Shown one piece after another: positions 22,885 through 33,730 of a stretch of 64,000 bases of DNA. Under the pieces are notes generated by a model. It worked only from the letters and a program-made list of their open reading frames with translations. It made no database searches and was not told the DNA's origin. Source of the DNA: Marsupella aquatica (lineage: Eukaryota > Marchantiophyta); contig OZ316896.1 of assembly GCA_973895155.1 (NCBI GenBank), forward strand, positions 11,284,001-11,348,000, read 5' to 3'. Within the stretch, counting starts at the first letter, position 1, and each line of letters starts with the position of its first letter. Made by a program: the position numbers and the translations under genes.

Positions 22885-24399
22885 TTGTGGGTCCTTGGTT
22901 TTCCCCTTATTTTTCTTTCCTTTATTGGGTCTCGTACCTTTAGGGTCCTTGGCTCCCCAGTTGGTATCGCCTCCTTTTGCTCCTCTTTCATCGCTGACTC
23001 TCTACAGGCTGCCTTAGCCTCTACTCCTATGCTCCCTAAGTTAGCAGATTCTCAGGCAGCATTTGGGATGTTGTTGAGGTGCATCCACCCTCGTGCGTCT
23101 TATCTGGCTAGGACGCATCCCCCTACCAAGGATCTTTGTCTCCACCTTCGAGCATTTGATGTCTCCATTCGTCAGACCCTGGCCTCTCTTTTGGGGCCGG
23201 GTACGTTGCTCTCATCTCCGTGGCTTCATCGACAACTCAGTCTTCCTATTTTGCAGGGTGGTTTTGGGCTTACTTCCATTGAGAGCCTTGCACCTTTGGC
23301 CTTTTTGGGTGCGTGGGCGGCCGCCTTCTCATTGTTGGCCGATCGTTTTCTTATTGAGGATCGCCCTTTTTTACTTTCATCTCTCATGGAGGTAGAGGAG
23401 GGTTCCCTCCCATTTCAGGTTCATTTGCGCGCAGCGCGGTCCTCATTACCAGATCCCGTTCGTGCCGCGTTACCTTATTTTCAGGAGTTTTTATCCTTGG
23501 ATCCCGTTCGTCTTCAGGCAGACCTCGCTGGGCGTATGCACGCTTTCACCCTTTCCAGCATCCTCTCCGAGGCACCTGACACGGACCGAGCTCGAATTCT
23601 TTCTTCCGGAGGGAAGGGCGCAGGTGGATGGCTTCAGGCCAATCCAGTCATTCCTCATTTGCGGATGTCTTCAACGGAGTTCTCCACAGCCATGCGTCTT
23701 TGTATGGGGCTGCCCCACCCACTTCTTGGAGGTTTACCCCCTTCTTGCACTTGTGGGAAGCCTTGTGATGCCACAAGTGTCCATCTTCTTTGGTGCAGTT
23801 TGGGAGGTGAAACCATTATTGTTCACGACGCTGTGCGAGATGCGACTGCTCAGGTTCTCTCTGGCTCTTTGGTATGCGTGCGACGGGAGGTGGTACTCGA
23901 GTTACCTGGTCCTCCATCACAGTAGTTACGGGTGGATCTTACCATGGTCCGTGAGGGTCAACGTACATTGGCAGATGTAGTGGTGGCAAACCCATTGCGC
24001 CAAGACATCATTGGGACAGCGGAAACTACGGCAGGGGCAGCAGTGTCACGTGCGGCAACAACGAAGGAGGCCAAATATGTTGCACGAGCTTCATCCGACA
24101 GCTTCCTCCCCCTTGCTCTGGAGCTATTTGGGCGTCTTCATCCTCAGTTTGATGGGCTTCTTCGGCAAGCTGCCCGAGATGTTCATGGCCGCATGGGTCC
24201 CACCGGACCCCCGCTTTCTATTTTGACCACGCACTTTCACCAACGCATTTCAGTCACCTTGCAGCGTGCTCAAGCTTGGGCCATCTATCATCGATCTCTT
24301 ACAGTGGGTGCTAGTGTGCCTCCGCAGCGGCTAGCTCCCCTAGAGGATGTTCCAATCCCACTTGCTGATCTAGCTTTGACCCTTGATGTGGACCAGTAG
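22885..24399 (+). pseudogene. Non-LTR retrotransposon 3' fragment (RT thumb, zinc knuckle, nuclease-like end)
   Basis: Recognisable sequence starts near 22945 with LGSPVGIASFCSSF, a late reverse-transcriptase motif. The palm with the catalytic YADD is missing, so the copy is 5'-truncated, as is usual for target-primed insertions. The thumb region follows (PHPRASYLARTHPP-like; QGGFGLTSIESLAPLAFLGAWA), then a CxC...HxxxC zinc knuckle (CTCGKPCDATSVHLLWC) and HDAVRDA. A TAG at 23923-23925 interrupts the frame, which then continues in the same phase (RVDLTMVREGQRTLADVVVANP) to a stop at 24397-24399. The layout resembles early-branching non-LTR elements that carry a restriction-like endonuclease after the zinc knuckle; that last domain is an inference. 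No poly(A) tail or target duplication was identified. Confidence 0.82.
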
Positions 24400-25654
24400 C
24401 TTTTTGCCACATTCGCTAGGAATGATGAGGAACTCGGTCCGCTTGGGTTAGTTTTAGTCTCTCTTTCTTGGTTTTTAGGGGTTCCCTATTGCTCATTTCT
24501 TATTTTTAGTTCCTATTTCTTGGTGTTTAGTGGTTCCCTTTTGCTCACTTCTTTTTCGATTGGTTTTGTCCACTTGGGCCCTCTTTTGTTTGTTCATTTG
24601 TACTCTGATTGGTCCCTTTGTATATAAAAAGTGTGTATATTTCTCGCTTTAGGATCCTGTTTGACACTTTTTGTTTACACTTTTTGTTTGGCAGTTATAT
24701 ACACACTAAGACACTAAGCCCTACATCTCATTGGTTATTGCACCAGATTCTGCTTCAGCCTATCTTTCGTTCAAGTCCTGTTGTATGCTCCATAGGGGCT
24801 TGGCAGTTAGCAGGATTTATATTAAAAAATCTGAACTTAGGGTTTTGCTGTCCAGCCAGTTGCACCCTCAAGTGCGTTGAGGTTTTGCTGAAATCACAAG
24901 TTCCCAATATCTGAAGTACTCATTTCCCATAGAGTACAATAGTGTATATGAAAGAGCATATCCTATTCTGGGGAATATAATTTTTTTAGTATCATTGTCA
25001 TTTCATGTTCACCATGAGGGACGATCTACACCTCAAAATGTAGATTTTGCTAAAACCTTGTATTTGGAAGTAGTTCATACTTTTAAAGAAATCACAAACA
25101 AATACTTGTAGGGTACAAAGGTCCTGTGATGGGAAACGAGTGGGAGAACCTACAGTGTAGGCCTACTGTTCACCTAGGCAAATGAACAGTGGCTGATTAG
25201 AGGCAGGCCGCATTCATAGTGGCAGCTGTGGTTTAAGATATACTCTGCATCACAATCAACAGTAGAATGGATTTATTTTATTAACCCAATGCTTGTGCAT
25301 TGTACATAAATGTTAGAGGAGAGGAGAATAAGTGTTGCCATTCTATTTCATTTTAGTTGGGTGGTTGTTCTTGCGGGTGCTCTTGCGAAAAGCTTATCAT
25401 TTTGGCCAAAGTGATATAATTGGGGAGGGTGCAGGAGGGTAAGATGATGGCGAGATGGTGATCTGGGCATTGTGGGGTCAGGCCAGGAGCAATTCTGTGA
25501 TGATCCGTTGAGGGGAAAGAATTTGTTCCCTCCCTATTTTTTCTTTTTTTCTTTCCCTGGCGCCCTCCCCTTTTCTTTCCCTGACTTAAATGGTCTCTTT
25601 TTGTAAGGAAACAGACCACAGTGGAATGGCTAGATTGCATATCATGAGACTGAG

Positions 25655-26219
25655 ATCTAGATAGACAGATACTGGAATTGTACATTACATTGAAGAGTTC
25701 CTTTGGCAAGTTTTGGAAGCAGCAAAATCTTGTGTGGGTTTTATATTAATTCGTGACATTTATTACACTATGGTTGACCGATGAGATCTAACTAACAAAG
25801 TGCACCCAAAAGCTGCTCGTTGGGCCTACGTACTGTAGGAAGTGAAGGCTCTAGTCCACTATCTAGTGAAGGCTCTAGTCCACTATCTAACTGAGGGCAT
25901 AACTGAAAATGAGGGTGCAAACAAAAAAAGGGAGGGGGGCAAAGATGAACATGAAATAGCATCAAATCCTTTTTTCTACAATGTTTTTTTTTCCTCCTCG
26001 TCTCTATTTAAGTTTAAAGAGACTGGGGAAAGTCATTGATGACAGTGAATAGTAGAGAATGAATTTTATTGCAAGTATATTTTGTGCTCACTTCTATATA
26101 TTTGCGTTCAATTAACTTGGAGTCCAGCTAGTCTAGATAGACAGAGACATAGTTTGTACATTACATGAAAGACTCTCTCTTGTCACATTTTGGAAGTGGA
26201 AAAATCTAGTTTGGGTTTT
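25655..26219. repeat. Direct repeat pair about 85 bp, 476 bp apart
   Basis: 25655-25741 and 26131-26219 share CTAGATAGACAGA, TTGTACATTACAT, TTTTGGAAG, AAAATCT and TGGGTTTT in the same order. Similarity extends weakly upstream of each copy. This could be the remains of two copies of one dispersed element or a decayed LTR pair. The copies are clearly diverged. Confidence 0.6.
25835..26040. repeat. Dispersed repeat related to 37370-37540
   Basis: It holds a 24-bp tandem duplication (GTGAAGGCTCTAGTCCACTA, twice, about 25842-25889) and then GGGGCAAAGATGAACATGAAATAGCAT followed by a T-rich run and CTCTCTATT. The latter matches 37427-37520 in order and spacing. Confidence 0.65.
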
Positions 26220-26475
26220 AATCCTGGATGCGAGTATTTCATGAAAGCTGAAACCTCTCAGGAAAACAAAGAACGCAAGCATGAAGGAAAGCAACACCTA
26301 ACTAGTAAAGCGCAATTAATCCGTGGACCCCCAAGTTCATCCAAGAAAATGTACGTGTGTGATGAAGTGAAATTGTTTTATTTTGAGCAAATGAAAGAAA
26401 GAGGTAAATGTTTTGTTAATGCATAATATTTTTTTGAAATAATATTTGATCCACTTAACAGTGCCTAAGTCCCAT

Positions 26476-27341
26476 CTATTTGGCATCATATTTGCGCTTC
26501 AAAGAAGCGCCCACTGTTGAGGTCTCATCCCTGTTCTTAGCAGGGACGTCGGTGATCAGGCCTTCCTCGCTGCTCCTATGCAGACGATCGATTAGCGTCT
26601 GTGCGTTGTCTTTAGTCAAGTTGACCAGCATGTCGATTGGCATCTTGAAATCACGTCTCAGCCTTGTAACCTAGGCCAGATGCGCTCCCTTGGTATGCTG
26701 AATGTATTCGTGTGTCGCCTCCTTCTTGGTCAGCTGGTCCTCATCGAAAGGTACTGCCATGTACCTGAGCACCTCTTTCTACACTCCTGTGTTACAATTT
26801 ATGGTTGAGTTAGTACATTATTGTTCTTTAATGTTGTAAGATGGGTTTGAGTGGGACTTTGTTACCTGTTGCTGGTCTCTCATTAAAGAGTTCCTTGAAA
26901 TCTTCAAAGAATTTCTTGCGGTTGTCTATCAATTTTGACATGTCTTTTTTGTTGATGCCGAAGTCCCATTCTGAGGCTTCCATTCCCATACCGTCTGCGT
27001 ACTCGATCTGCTTGGTCGTGGGGACGTCTATCTCACGACTGTGGTCCCCTGTAGGCAGCTCACGCATGATCAATCGCGCCAGCTCGACTGCCGTCATGGG
27101 CTGAAGTGAGACACCGACAAAATGTTAGTTGGTTTTAGTGTCACGTTAGTTGTTATCAATTTCTTTACATCTGTTTTTCCTAATGAATTTAATAGTGGTG
27201 AAGAGATCTGGAGATGGATTGTAGTGGTGTTACCGTCGTGATGTTTGTCTTGGCAGCTGGTGCAGTTGTCTCAATGTGCGCCGGCTCTCGTGGATGTGGT
27301 TGGGATGACTTCCCGACTTTGCTCTGTTTGCTGGTCGACAT
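26476..27341 (-). pseudogene. Second Helitron gene, spliced, unrecognised product, one in-frame TAG
   Basis: Three exons fit on the minus strand. Exon 1 is 27341-27234 and starts MSTSKQSKVGKS in a different frame inside the helicase 3' end. Exon 2 is 27100-26866 (PMTAVELARLIMRELPTG...KKFFEDFKELFNERPAT). Exon 3 is 26774-26476 (EVLRYMAVPFDEDQLTKKEA...). Splice sites are canonical (ACG|GTAACA, TTCAG|CCC, ACAG|GTAACA, AAAG|AGG) and phases agree. In exon 3 a TAG at 26673-26671 follows HTKGAHLA, but the frame stays open and protein-like for 64 more codons (VTRLRRDFKMPIDMLVNLTKD...), ending in a basic SLKRKYDAK that could be a nuclear signal. About 212 residues if read through. I recognise no domain; it does not look like the RPA or OTU genes known from other Helitrons. 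A splice donor (TAG|GTTACA) also sits at the TAG, so the true end is uncertain. Confidence 0.55.
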
Positions 27342-30300
27342 CTGCTTCACCATGAATGGGCAAATCCTTGGATAAGCGAAACACTCTGAAGTCGGACGGC
27401 TTGAGATTTCCAACAATGCGCATGAATGACCTGTTTGTGACTCTACTCAACATGACATAGACTAGCCCGGGTGCAAATGCATTGCTAATGTCCAACACGA
27501 CCTTGTTGGATACCGTGCATCCTTGGCTTTTGTGTCCGGTAATTGCATACCCGAGCATCAAAGGGAACGTGGATTTTCTATAGGTCTCGAGTTCTGAGAG
27601 GAATTTGTTTTCATGCACTGTGCTATTCACTTTGATGAGACAGTGGTTGGAAGCCAGGCGGATAGAAATAGTCATTTTGCCGTTGGTGTCGGTCTTGATG
27701 TCCTCAATGACTCCGCCGTTGCCGTTGACTGCATGTTGGGCAAGGTCGATGTTATGTGTGAGAATCACCTTGCATCCAATTGCTGCGGTTGAGAGTGTGT
27801 GGAAGTTGGAATCTTGGATCCAAGCTTTCGTCACATCAGTGAATGGGGCATTTGTCAATATGGGGATGTCTATGATGTCTTGTGGTGCAAAGTAGCTTTG
27901 TAGGGCCAGGTTGTTGTAGTTGTTGACAGAGTCTCTATGCGTGCATATGACGGTCGTAGAGGCATCCATGAAGTCTAGCGCTTTGGTTTTTGAGACATAG
28001 CATTTTGAAAGGCAATCCTCGATTGATTCTTGGGTGGGGAGCTCTGTCTGGATTGCATTGAGGAACTCCATGAATTGTCGGTCCTTGCTTTGTCTGAGGA
28101 CTGTGCTAAGGTGGAACTTTTGCATGGACTCATAAAATGGCGACGCTGATATATGGCACAACTTGCATATGTTGTCTGTTTGATGGTTGCATACTGGGGG
28201 CAGTTGGCACATGTCACCCACTAGGATCACCATCTTTCTCTTGAAAGGGTCGGCGGTGCGGTACTCATCTTGGAGTGTCTCGTGGATCCTTGTGGAGATA
28301 CACCGCAGTAGTTTAGGCGTCAGCATGCTGGCCTCGTCTATGACAAAAATGTCATTGTTTCTCAACGTCTGAAAGTATGGGCTTGTGATGTGGAGAGGTC
28401 GGAGCTCTCTGTGTGTCGGAATGTTGAACAAGGAATGCATAGTCACTACGTTGGAGTTGAGGTTGATTGCGGCCGCGCCTGTGGTGGCACACATCTTCAT
28501 AGACCTTCCTTTTGATCTCCAATACCTGTCCATGTGTGCTATGAAAAAAGTCTTGCCTGAGCCCGGGTTCCCGTTGATCATGAACAGTCCGCTTGTGACA
28601 TCCTTGAGTGCCTTGAACACTTCCTTTTGGTCTGGAGTCAACTTTACATTTTGGATTGCTTCTTCTGCAGTGGTGGTGGCCATTGTTGGTGGTACAGTAT
28701 TGGAAGGGCCTAGCTGGAATGTGGCTGCTTCCTTAAAAATCTCAAGAGGAAGCTTGTCGTTCAGTTCATGCAATTGGTGCGATGTGTGGTGGGTCGAGTA
28801 GAGGTGCGATGTGCAGTACTCAAGAACCAATTGGTGTATGTCATCTACGTTGTTGATCAACTTGCGATGGATGCACTCGTGTAGGTAGGTCCAAGTGTCG
28901 CTAAAGGGTTTGAGGAGAATTTCTCCTTCAGCACAAAATCTTACGACCTTCAACAGGTAGTTGTAGAAGAAGCCATTCATCTTGTAGACCGGATGGTACT
29001 CCAAAAATTTCACGAGCCGGTTTGTGCGATACACAAAGTTGCCTTGTAAGTCTTGACCAACATAGTCACTGTTGTTGCTTTTCTTGTTGGTGAGGACCTC
29101 ATGGTTTGTAAAGTACTCATGGAAGGACATATCAAAGAGTGCCTCGGGTCTCTGTGCGTACAATCGAGTCGGATGTAAACATATCCCTGATGATTTTCTA
29201 TAGATGGCTGATCTTAGCTCAGGAGGGGAAGAATCCATGTAGAACACTGTCTCTGAGTGGTGTATGATGTTGATTTTGAGGCATGTCAGAGCTGCCTCCA
29301 TGGCGCACACGCTTCGAGAAAGTACTGCTCCACTGACCAACTTTAGTTGAATTTCAGTCAAGTCGTCCAAGCCTAGGGTACGTGCATCATCGACATTTAA
29401 CTTGAGAGATCCCAATGGCTCGCATTTGATGGCGTACTTGAGCAAATAGAATGACCAAGCTGCATTTGTGACGCGTTGGAGGTTCATGTGCGCACCCCAC
29501 AATAGTAGCACGAGCGGATGATATGGGACGACATTTCGATGGTGGTCACTTGGCCTGAGATACCTCCATCTGCCAGTGGTTGGATTTATCGTGGCGATCC
29601 TCTCAGAGTATGTCTCTTGGGGGAATCCCAATTTACAATATCGTAGACCTGTTTGGTGTTGCATTTGCAAGCATAAGCCGGGCTTGCAGTAGTGCATTTG
29701 CTTTGTCACCACATTCTGATAGAGTGTTCTGTCTTCTGGATTTTCAGGCTCTTCAAATCTATCCAATGCCTCATCAAATCTTCCAGGAATGTATGCAGCT
29801 ATTTCGTTTGTGACACGATCAATGTCGGGTTCCTCCACCCATAGCACAGTGTGTGCATGTAGTGATCCTCTTCCCTACAACTCATACCTGATGATGTAGT
29901 GCAACACCTTGCCAAGTATGGCATGTCTCGACAAAATGTATTCCTTGAAAAACCGTTGTATTCGTTCATGGAAAAGGACAGCACATTCGGCCGGACAGTC
30001 TTTCCATGAGAACGAGCGATTCATTCTCTTTGCTATGGTTTCCAAATCTGCTATCTCTGGCCATCTTGTGTCACTAAGCTTGTCACAAGTCAACGTTAGG
30101 AAGAAGTGTGGCAAACCCCATTTTCTCACCATGCACTTTAGGTCATCGAGATGTTTTCCATGCCACGCTGGGCTTCCGGGAACAGCCTGGGTGATTGTCT
30201 TCTTTATCAACATTTTGTAGATATCCTTCTCGATGAAGTGTGGGAACTTTTGCTTAATGGACAAGTATTCCTTTTCTATCACTGTCGTCCTGCTCATGGA

Positions 30301-31398
30301 TGCTATCTGGCTGGCCTGTTGCAGCTGGTACATGATGAGTAGATACGGCTTGTACAAAGTGAACACACTGAATAGCTGTTGGGTTCTGCGTTTCATGTAG
30401 TCGATTAAGCTAAGCTGTCCTTGGTGGAATCCCCTGGAGTGCACAAACAGGAAAGGGAACATTGCAGTCTCCAATGTCAATTTTGGATTTTCAGATAGCC
30501 CTTCAACATTGGTCTCGACTTCTTCTTCCGTGCACATCCGCTTGCGAGCGTAAACGGTGCCGGAACGAAAGATTTGGTAATGGCGTTTGCGTGAAGTTGG
30601 GATTGTGTACGTCACGTCTTGCAAGATGTGTAGATCAGGGTCAAAGGGGTCAAAGTTCATGGATCTTGTGGTGATTCCTTTTGCCCTTTTGTCTTTGAGG
30701 ATTTCGTCAACAGCCTCGGAACTGAGGATGCAAAGTCCAAGCGATGGTTCTGGCAACTCGACCAACGACACGTATTGCTTGAAAAGTTTGTTCTTAGTCA
30801 AATTCAATTCCATGACCTTGTAGATCTGCAACATGATCTCATCTTTGTTGTCACACTCCAAGGTCTCCAAATTCCAAGATATCAAGGGGCTATCTAGGAG
30901 GCTTTCATTCTTATAAAAGCCAGAATGGAAGCCATGGAACTTTTGTATGATGCCCATTCGACAATCGATCAATGACAATAGTTGCATGTAGAGTGGCTTT
31001 GCGGCCAGGATATTGATCGCGTATTGTGGAGACACAAAAGTGTTAATCTGAATCCTTTTGGGATTTCGAGCGCATGTTACGCAAACATTCACTTTTTCAT
31101 CCTGGGTATCAATGTATTGGTTCATGAAAGCGTTGCATATCCCGTATGGCATGACGCCAATCTTTTGAACAGTGGTGAATGTCATATCGAGCCTTGATGT
31201 GTTGCCATAACGCACAAGTCCGCACATTCCGCACACCCTCATGTCTCGTACCGTCTTTTGGCAGACTGTTTGCCATTCTTGTAGATACAATTGGGCCGAG
31301 GCCCATCCTTGACAGTATGGGCTTTGCAATTCAGCACGGGCGAGTGTGGCACGCTCTCGTGCTGTATCTCTTCTCTCAGATAATGTACGGCGCGGCAT
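27271..31398 (-). pseudogene. Helitron Rep-helicase with one in-frame TAG
   Basis: One frame of 1376 codons, broken only by TAG at 29877-29875. The N-terminal part (507 residues) has a CxxC...CxxC region (CGMCG, CVTC), then the Helitron-like block with WHGKHLDDLKCMVRKWGLPHFFLTLTCD. The stop falls five codons before the HUH motif HAH (codons 514-516; nucleotides 29859-29851), where relatives read EL-Q/x-GRGSLHAH. The C-terminal part carries the two-tyrosine motif YLLKY (Tyr at 29448 and 29436), then a PIF1-like helicase: GNPGSGKT (Walker A), VIDEAS (Walker B), GDMCQLPPV, GHKSQG and VMLSRV near the end. Rep nicks and rejoins DNA for rolling-circle transposition and the helicase unwinds it. Apart from the TAG the frame is intact, so the copy is young or was recently active. 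Confidence 0.93.
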
Positions 31399-31527
31399 TT
31401 ACTTGCAGCCCTATGCATATCAAGAAGAAAGGGTCAGGGTTTATGCAAGAATACGGTCTGCCATGAAATTTCACATGGGAAGAAATGACCAAAGTTGTGA
31501 TCCTAGCTTTGCAAAGTAAACCATTTT

Positions 31528-31705
31528 GAGGTCAAGTGAATGAGTTTTGTGCAAAGCACAAAGAAAGAATGTAAGTGATGACCTATAATTAGGTGGACAT
31601 AACATGTAGAATCATGGAGCAACGTGGAAGACATGGAAGTGCCATAGTTGAGGTCAAGAGAATGAGGTATGATAGAAAGAATGTAAGTAATCGCCTCTAT
31701 ATAAG
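31528..31705. repeat. Short direct repeat, period about 122 bp
   Basis: TTGAGGTCAAG(T/A)GAATGAG and AAAGAATGTAAGT(G/A)AT occur at about 31528-31580 and again at about 31650-31695. It lies just upstream of the Helitron Rep gene (minus), possibly in its 5' leader. Confidence 0.6.
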
Positions 31706-31748
31706 TTCCATCTCAGTATTTAGGCTCATCCTTCTGTATGAACCCAAA

Positions 31749-31898
31749 CCCAAAAATTACCTTGCTTTTGCCACAAACAGGACAGAGTCCCTTTGGATTT
31801 ACAAGAAACCTGCTCTGTCCTGTTTGTCACCATCCTTGATGATGTGGCGCATCCTAGTGCCAGAGAATTTGCAAGAGACCTCTAATGGGGGTCCGTAA
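31749..31898 (+). repeat. Solo copy (150 bp) of the fold-back element arm
   Basis: Nearly identical to the outer 150 bp of the arms at 36048-36197 and 37206-37355, ending in GGGGGTCCGTAA. It contains ACAAACAGGACAGAG at 31773-31787 and its exact complement CTCTGTCCTGTTTGT at 31813-31827. The inner part of the arm and any partner arm are missing here. Confidence 0.85.
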
Positions 31899-31989
31899 CG
31901 ATTTAACATTCCAATTAGGAAAGTGACAGAGTTATCCTCTACCATAACTTGTGGATGAATGGGGCAAGTTATGTATTATGCCAGATTTG

Positions 31990-33730
31990 GCTCTATATAT
32001 ATTCATCCATAAGGACGAATACTAGAAACCTAAGCACATTGTGTACTTTCAAAGTAAGGGATATTGTTTTATGATGATATGTGAAGCTACAACACTCACT
32101 AGCACTAATATCCATTTCAAGCTGGAAATTTATCTTCTATTTCACCTGCCTTCAACATCCTACAACTAAAATACACTGAGTACAAACTGACTTTCTACTA
32201 GAATCATAAATTTACTTATTATTTTATTTTATAAGTTGTTAATGTTATGTTTCTATATTGATGATATAATAAACTGATTCCATAGTAGGGTCATTAGTTT
32301 TTCACTTCTTCCTCTTGTTTGTTCAGTTTTGATGTTGTTTGTACTTTAATAATGTTTTATGTAAGAGATAAAACAAACTCATGGCAAAGTAGGTTTGGTG
32401 TTTAGTCTTAGCATGATGTTTTGTTTTATAACTTTTTAAAGATTGCTTTACAGTTATTTTGAATTAAAGTCACATTTATAACACATGATTGTGCCATCAG
32501 CTTCTCACTGAAATATTTGTTGCTGTTAGACTATTGTTATAACGATTGTTTCTTGCAGTTTTTAAGAGAGTTGAGTTGCATAGAATGAACATACTTGTAC
32601 CACAGACAATCAATAATTGTGACTCGTATTGCAGTTGCCCTTCCAAAGAGTTGATGTGTTGTAATCCACCTATCAAGGTAAGAGATCATGGATTGACACT
32701 CATAGTATTTAGTCAGATGCTTGATTTATACAGTTGTTTGCTCTATATTTATTCATGAGGACAAATACTAGAAACCTAAGCACATTGTTAACTTTGAAAG
32801 TAAGGGATTTTGTTTTATGTGTCTTGGACAGATTACCAACTAAAATACAATGATTACAATCTGACTTTCTACTACAAATATAAGTTTACTTACTATTTTA
32901 TTTTATGCGTGTTAATGTCATGTTTCTATATTGATGATATAAAATATTGATTCCATAGTAGGCTCGTTACTTTTTCACTTGTTCTTTTTCACTTGTTCCA
33001 CTTGTTAGATTGGTTTTCATGCTCTTTTTGCTTCAATTACGTTTTTCATATAAGAGATGTGTTGTAATCCACCTATCAAGGTAAGAGATCGATCATGGAT
33101 TGGCATGCATAGTAGTTAGATGCTTGATTCATACAGTTGTTTGTTCTATATTCATCCATAAGGACGAATACTGGAAACCTAAGCACAATGTGAACTTTGA
33201 AAGTAAGGGATTTTGTTGTATGTGTCTTGGACAACGTACCCAACTAAAATACAATGAGTACAAACTGACTTTCTACTACAAATATAAGTTTACTTACTAT
33301 TTTATTTTATGTGTGTTAATGTCATGTTTCTATATTGATGATATAATAAATTGATTCTATAGTAGGGTCGTTACTTTTTCACTTGTTCCACTTGTTACTT
33401 TAGTTTTCATGTTGTTTGTGCTTTAATTATGTTTTTCATATAAGCGATAAGTCTTAGCATGATGTATCGGTTATAATTTTTTAAAGATTGCTTTACAGTC
33501 CTTTTGAATTAAAGTCACACTTATAACACATGATTGTGCTATCAGATTCTCAGAAAACTATTTGTTGTTGTTAGACTATTGTTATAACGATAGTTTTTTG
33601 CAGTTTTGAAGAGAGTTGAGTTGTATAGAATGAACATACTTGTATCACTGACCAGCAATAAATGTGTCTCGTATTGCAGTTTCCCTTCCAAAGCGTTGAT
33701 GTGTTGTAATCCACCTATCAAGGTGTAGTA
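31990..33730. repeat. AT-rich unit present three times in tandem
   Basis: Copies start near 31996, 32742 and 33146 at ATTCAT...GAGGAC(G/A)AATACT(A/G)GAAACCTAAGCACA. They share AACTTTGAAAGTAAGGGAT, CTGACTTTCTACTA, TTACTTATTATTTTATTTTAT and CATGTTTCTATATTGATGATAT. Copies 1 and 3 also carry a longer right part ending GATGTGTTGTAATCCACCTATCAAGG; copy 2 lacks most of it. The right part has an exon-like stretch (see the next entry). No transposon terminus was recognised. Confidence 0.8.
32558..32679 (+). pseudogene. Cys-rich exon-like stretch inside the triplicated unit
   Basis: Bounded by TTGCAG and CAAG|GTAAGAG, it could encode VFKRVELHRMNILVPQTI then a Cys-rich NCDSYCSCPSKELMCCNPPIK. The third copy of the unit (about 33602-33724) keeps a similar reading (VLKRVELYRMNILV..., CCNPPIKV) with some Cys changed, and then stops. 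I recognise no family. The limits depend on the splice sites being real. Confidence 0.3.

Larger units (their letters stand above)
24400..26475. other. Retroelement 3' flank and repeat-containing intergenic DNA
   Basis: T-rich sequence at 24400-24660 is probably the 3' untranslated part of the retroelement. An inverted repeat TACTGTTCA...TGAACAGTGG lies near 25168-25195. Two repeats in this interval are listed separately. No gene was supported, and I could not find the Helitron's 3' terminus (hairpin plus CTRR on the minus strand) left of 26476. Confidence 0.4.
26476..31398 (-). mobile_element. Helitron-type rolling-circle transposon (coding part)
   Basis: It contains a Rep-helicase gene and a second gene overlapping its 3' end, both on the minus strand. 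The 5' end should lie right of 31398 and the 3' end left of 26476. I could not identify the TC 5' terminus or the hairpin-CTRR 3' terminus, so limits are those of the coding sequence. Three copies of other repeats flank it on the right. Confidence 0.85.

Noticed and set aside
24730-24800. GTTCAAGTCC as a tRNA T-loop
   Set aside because: No matching A box, acceptor stem or anticodon arm upstream.
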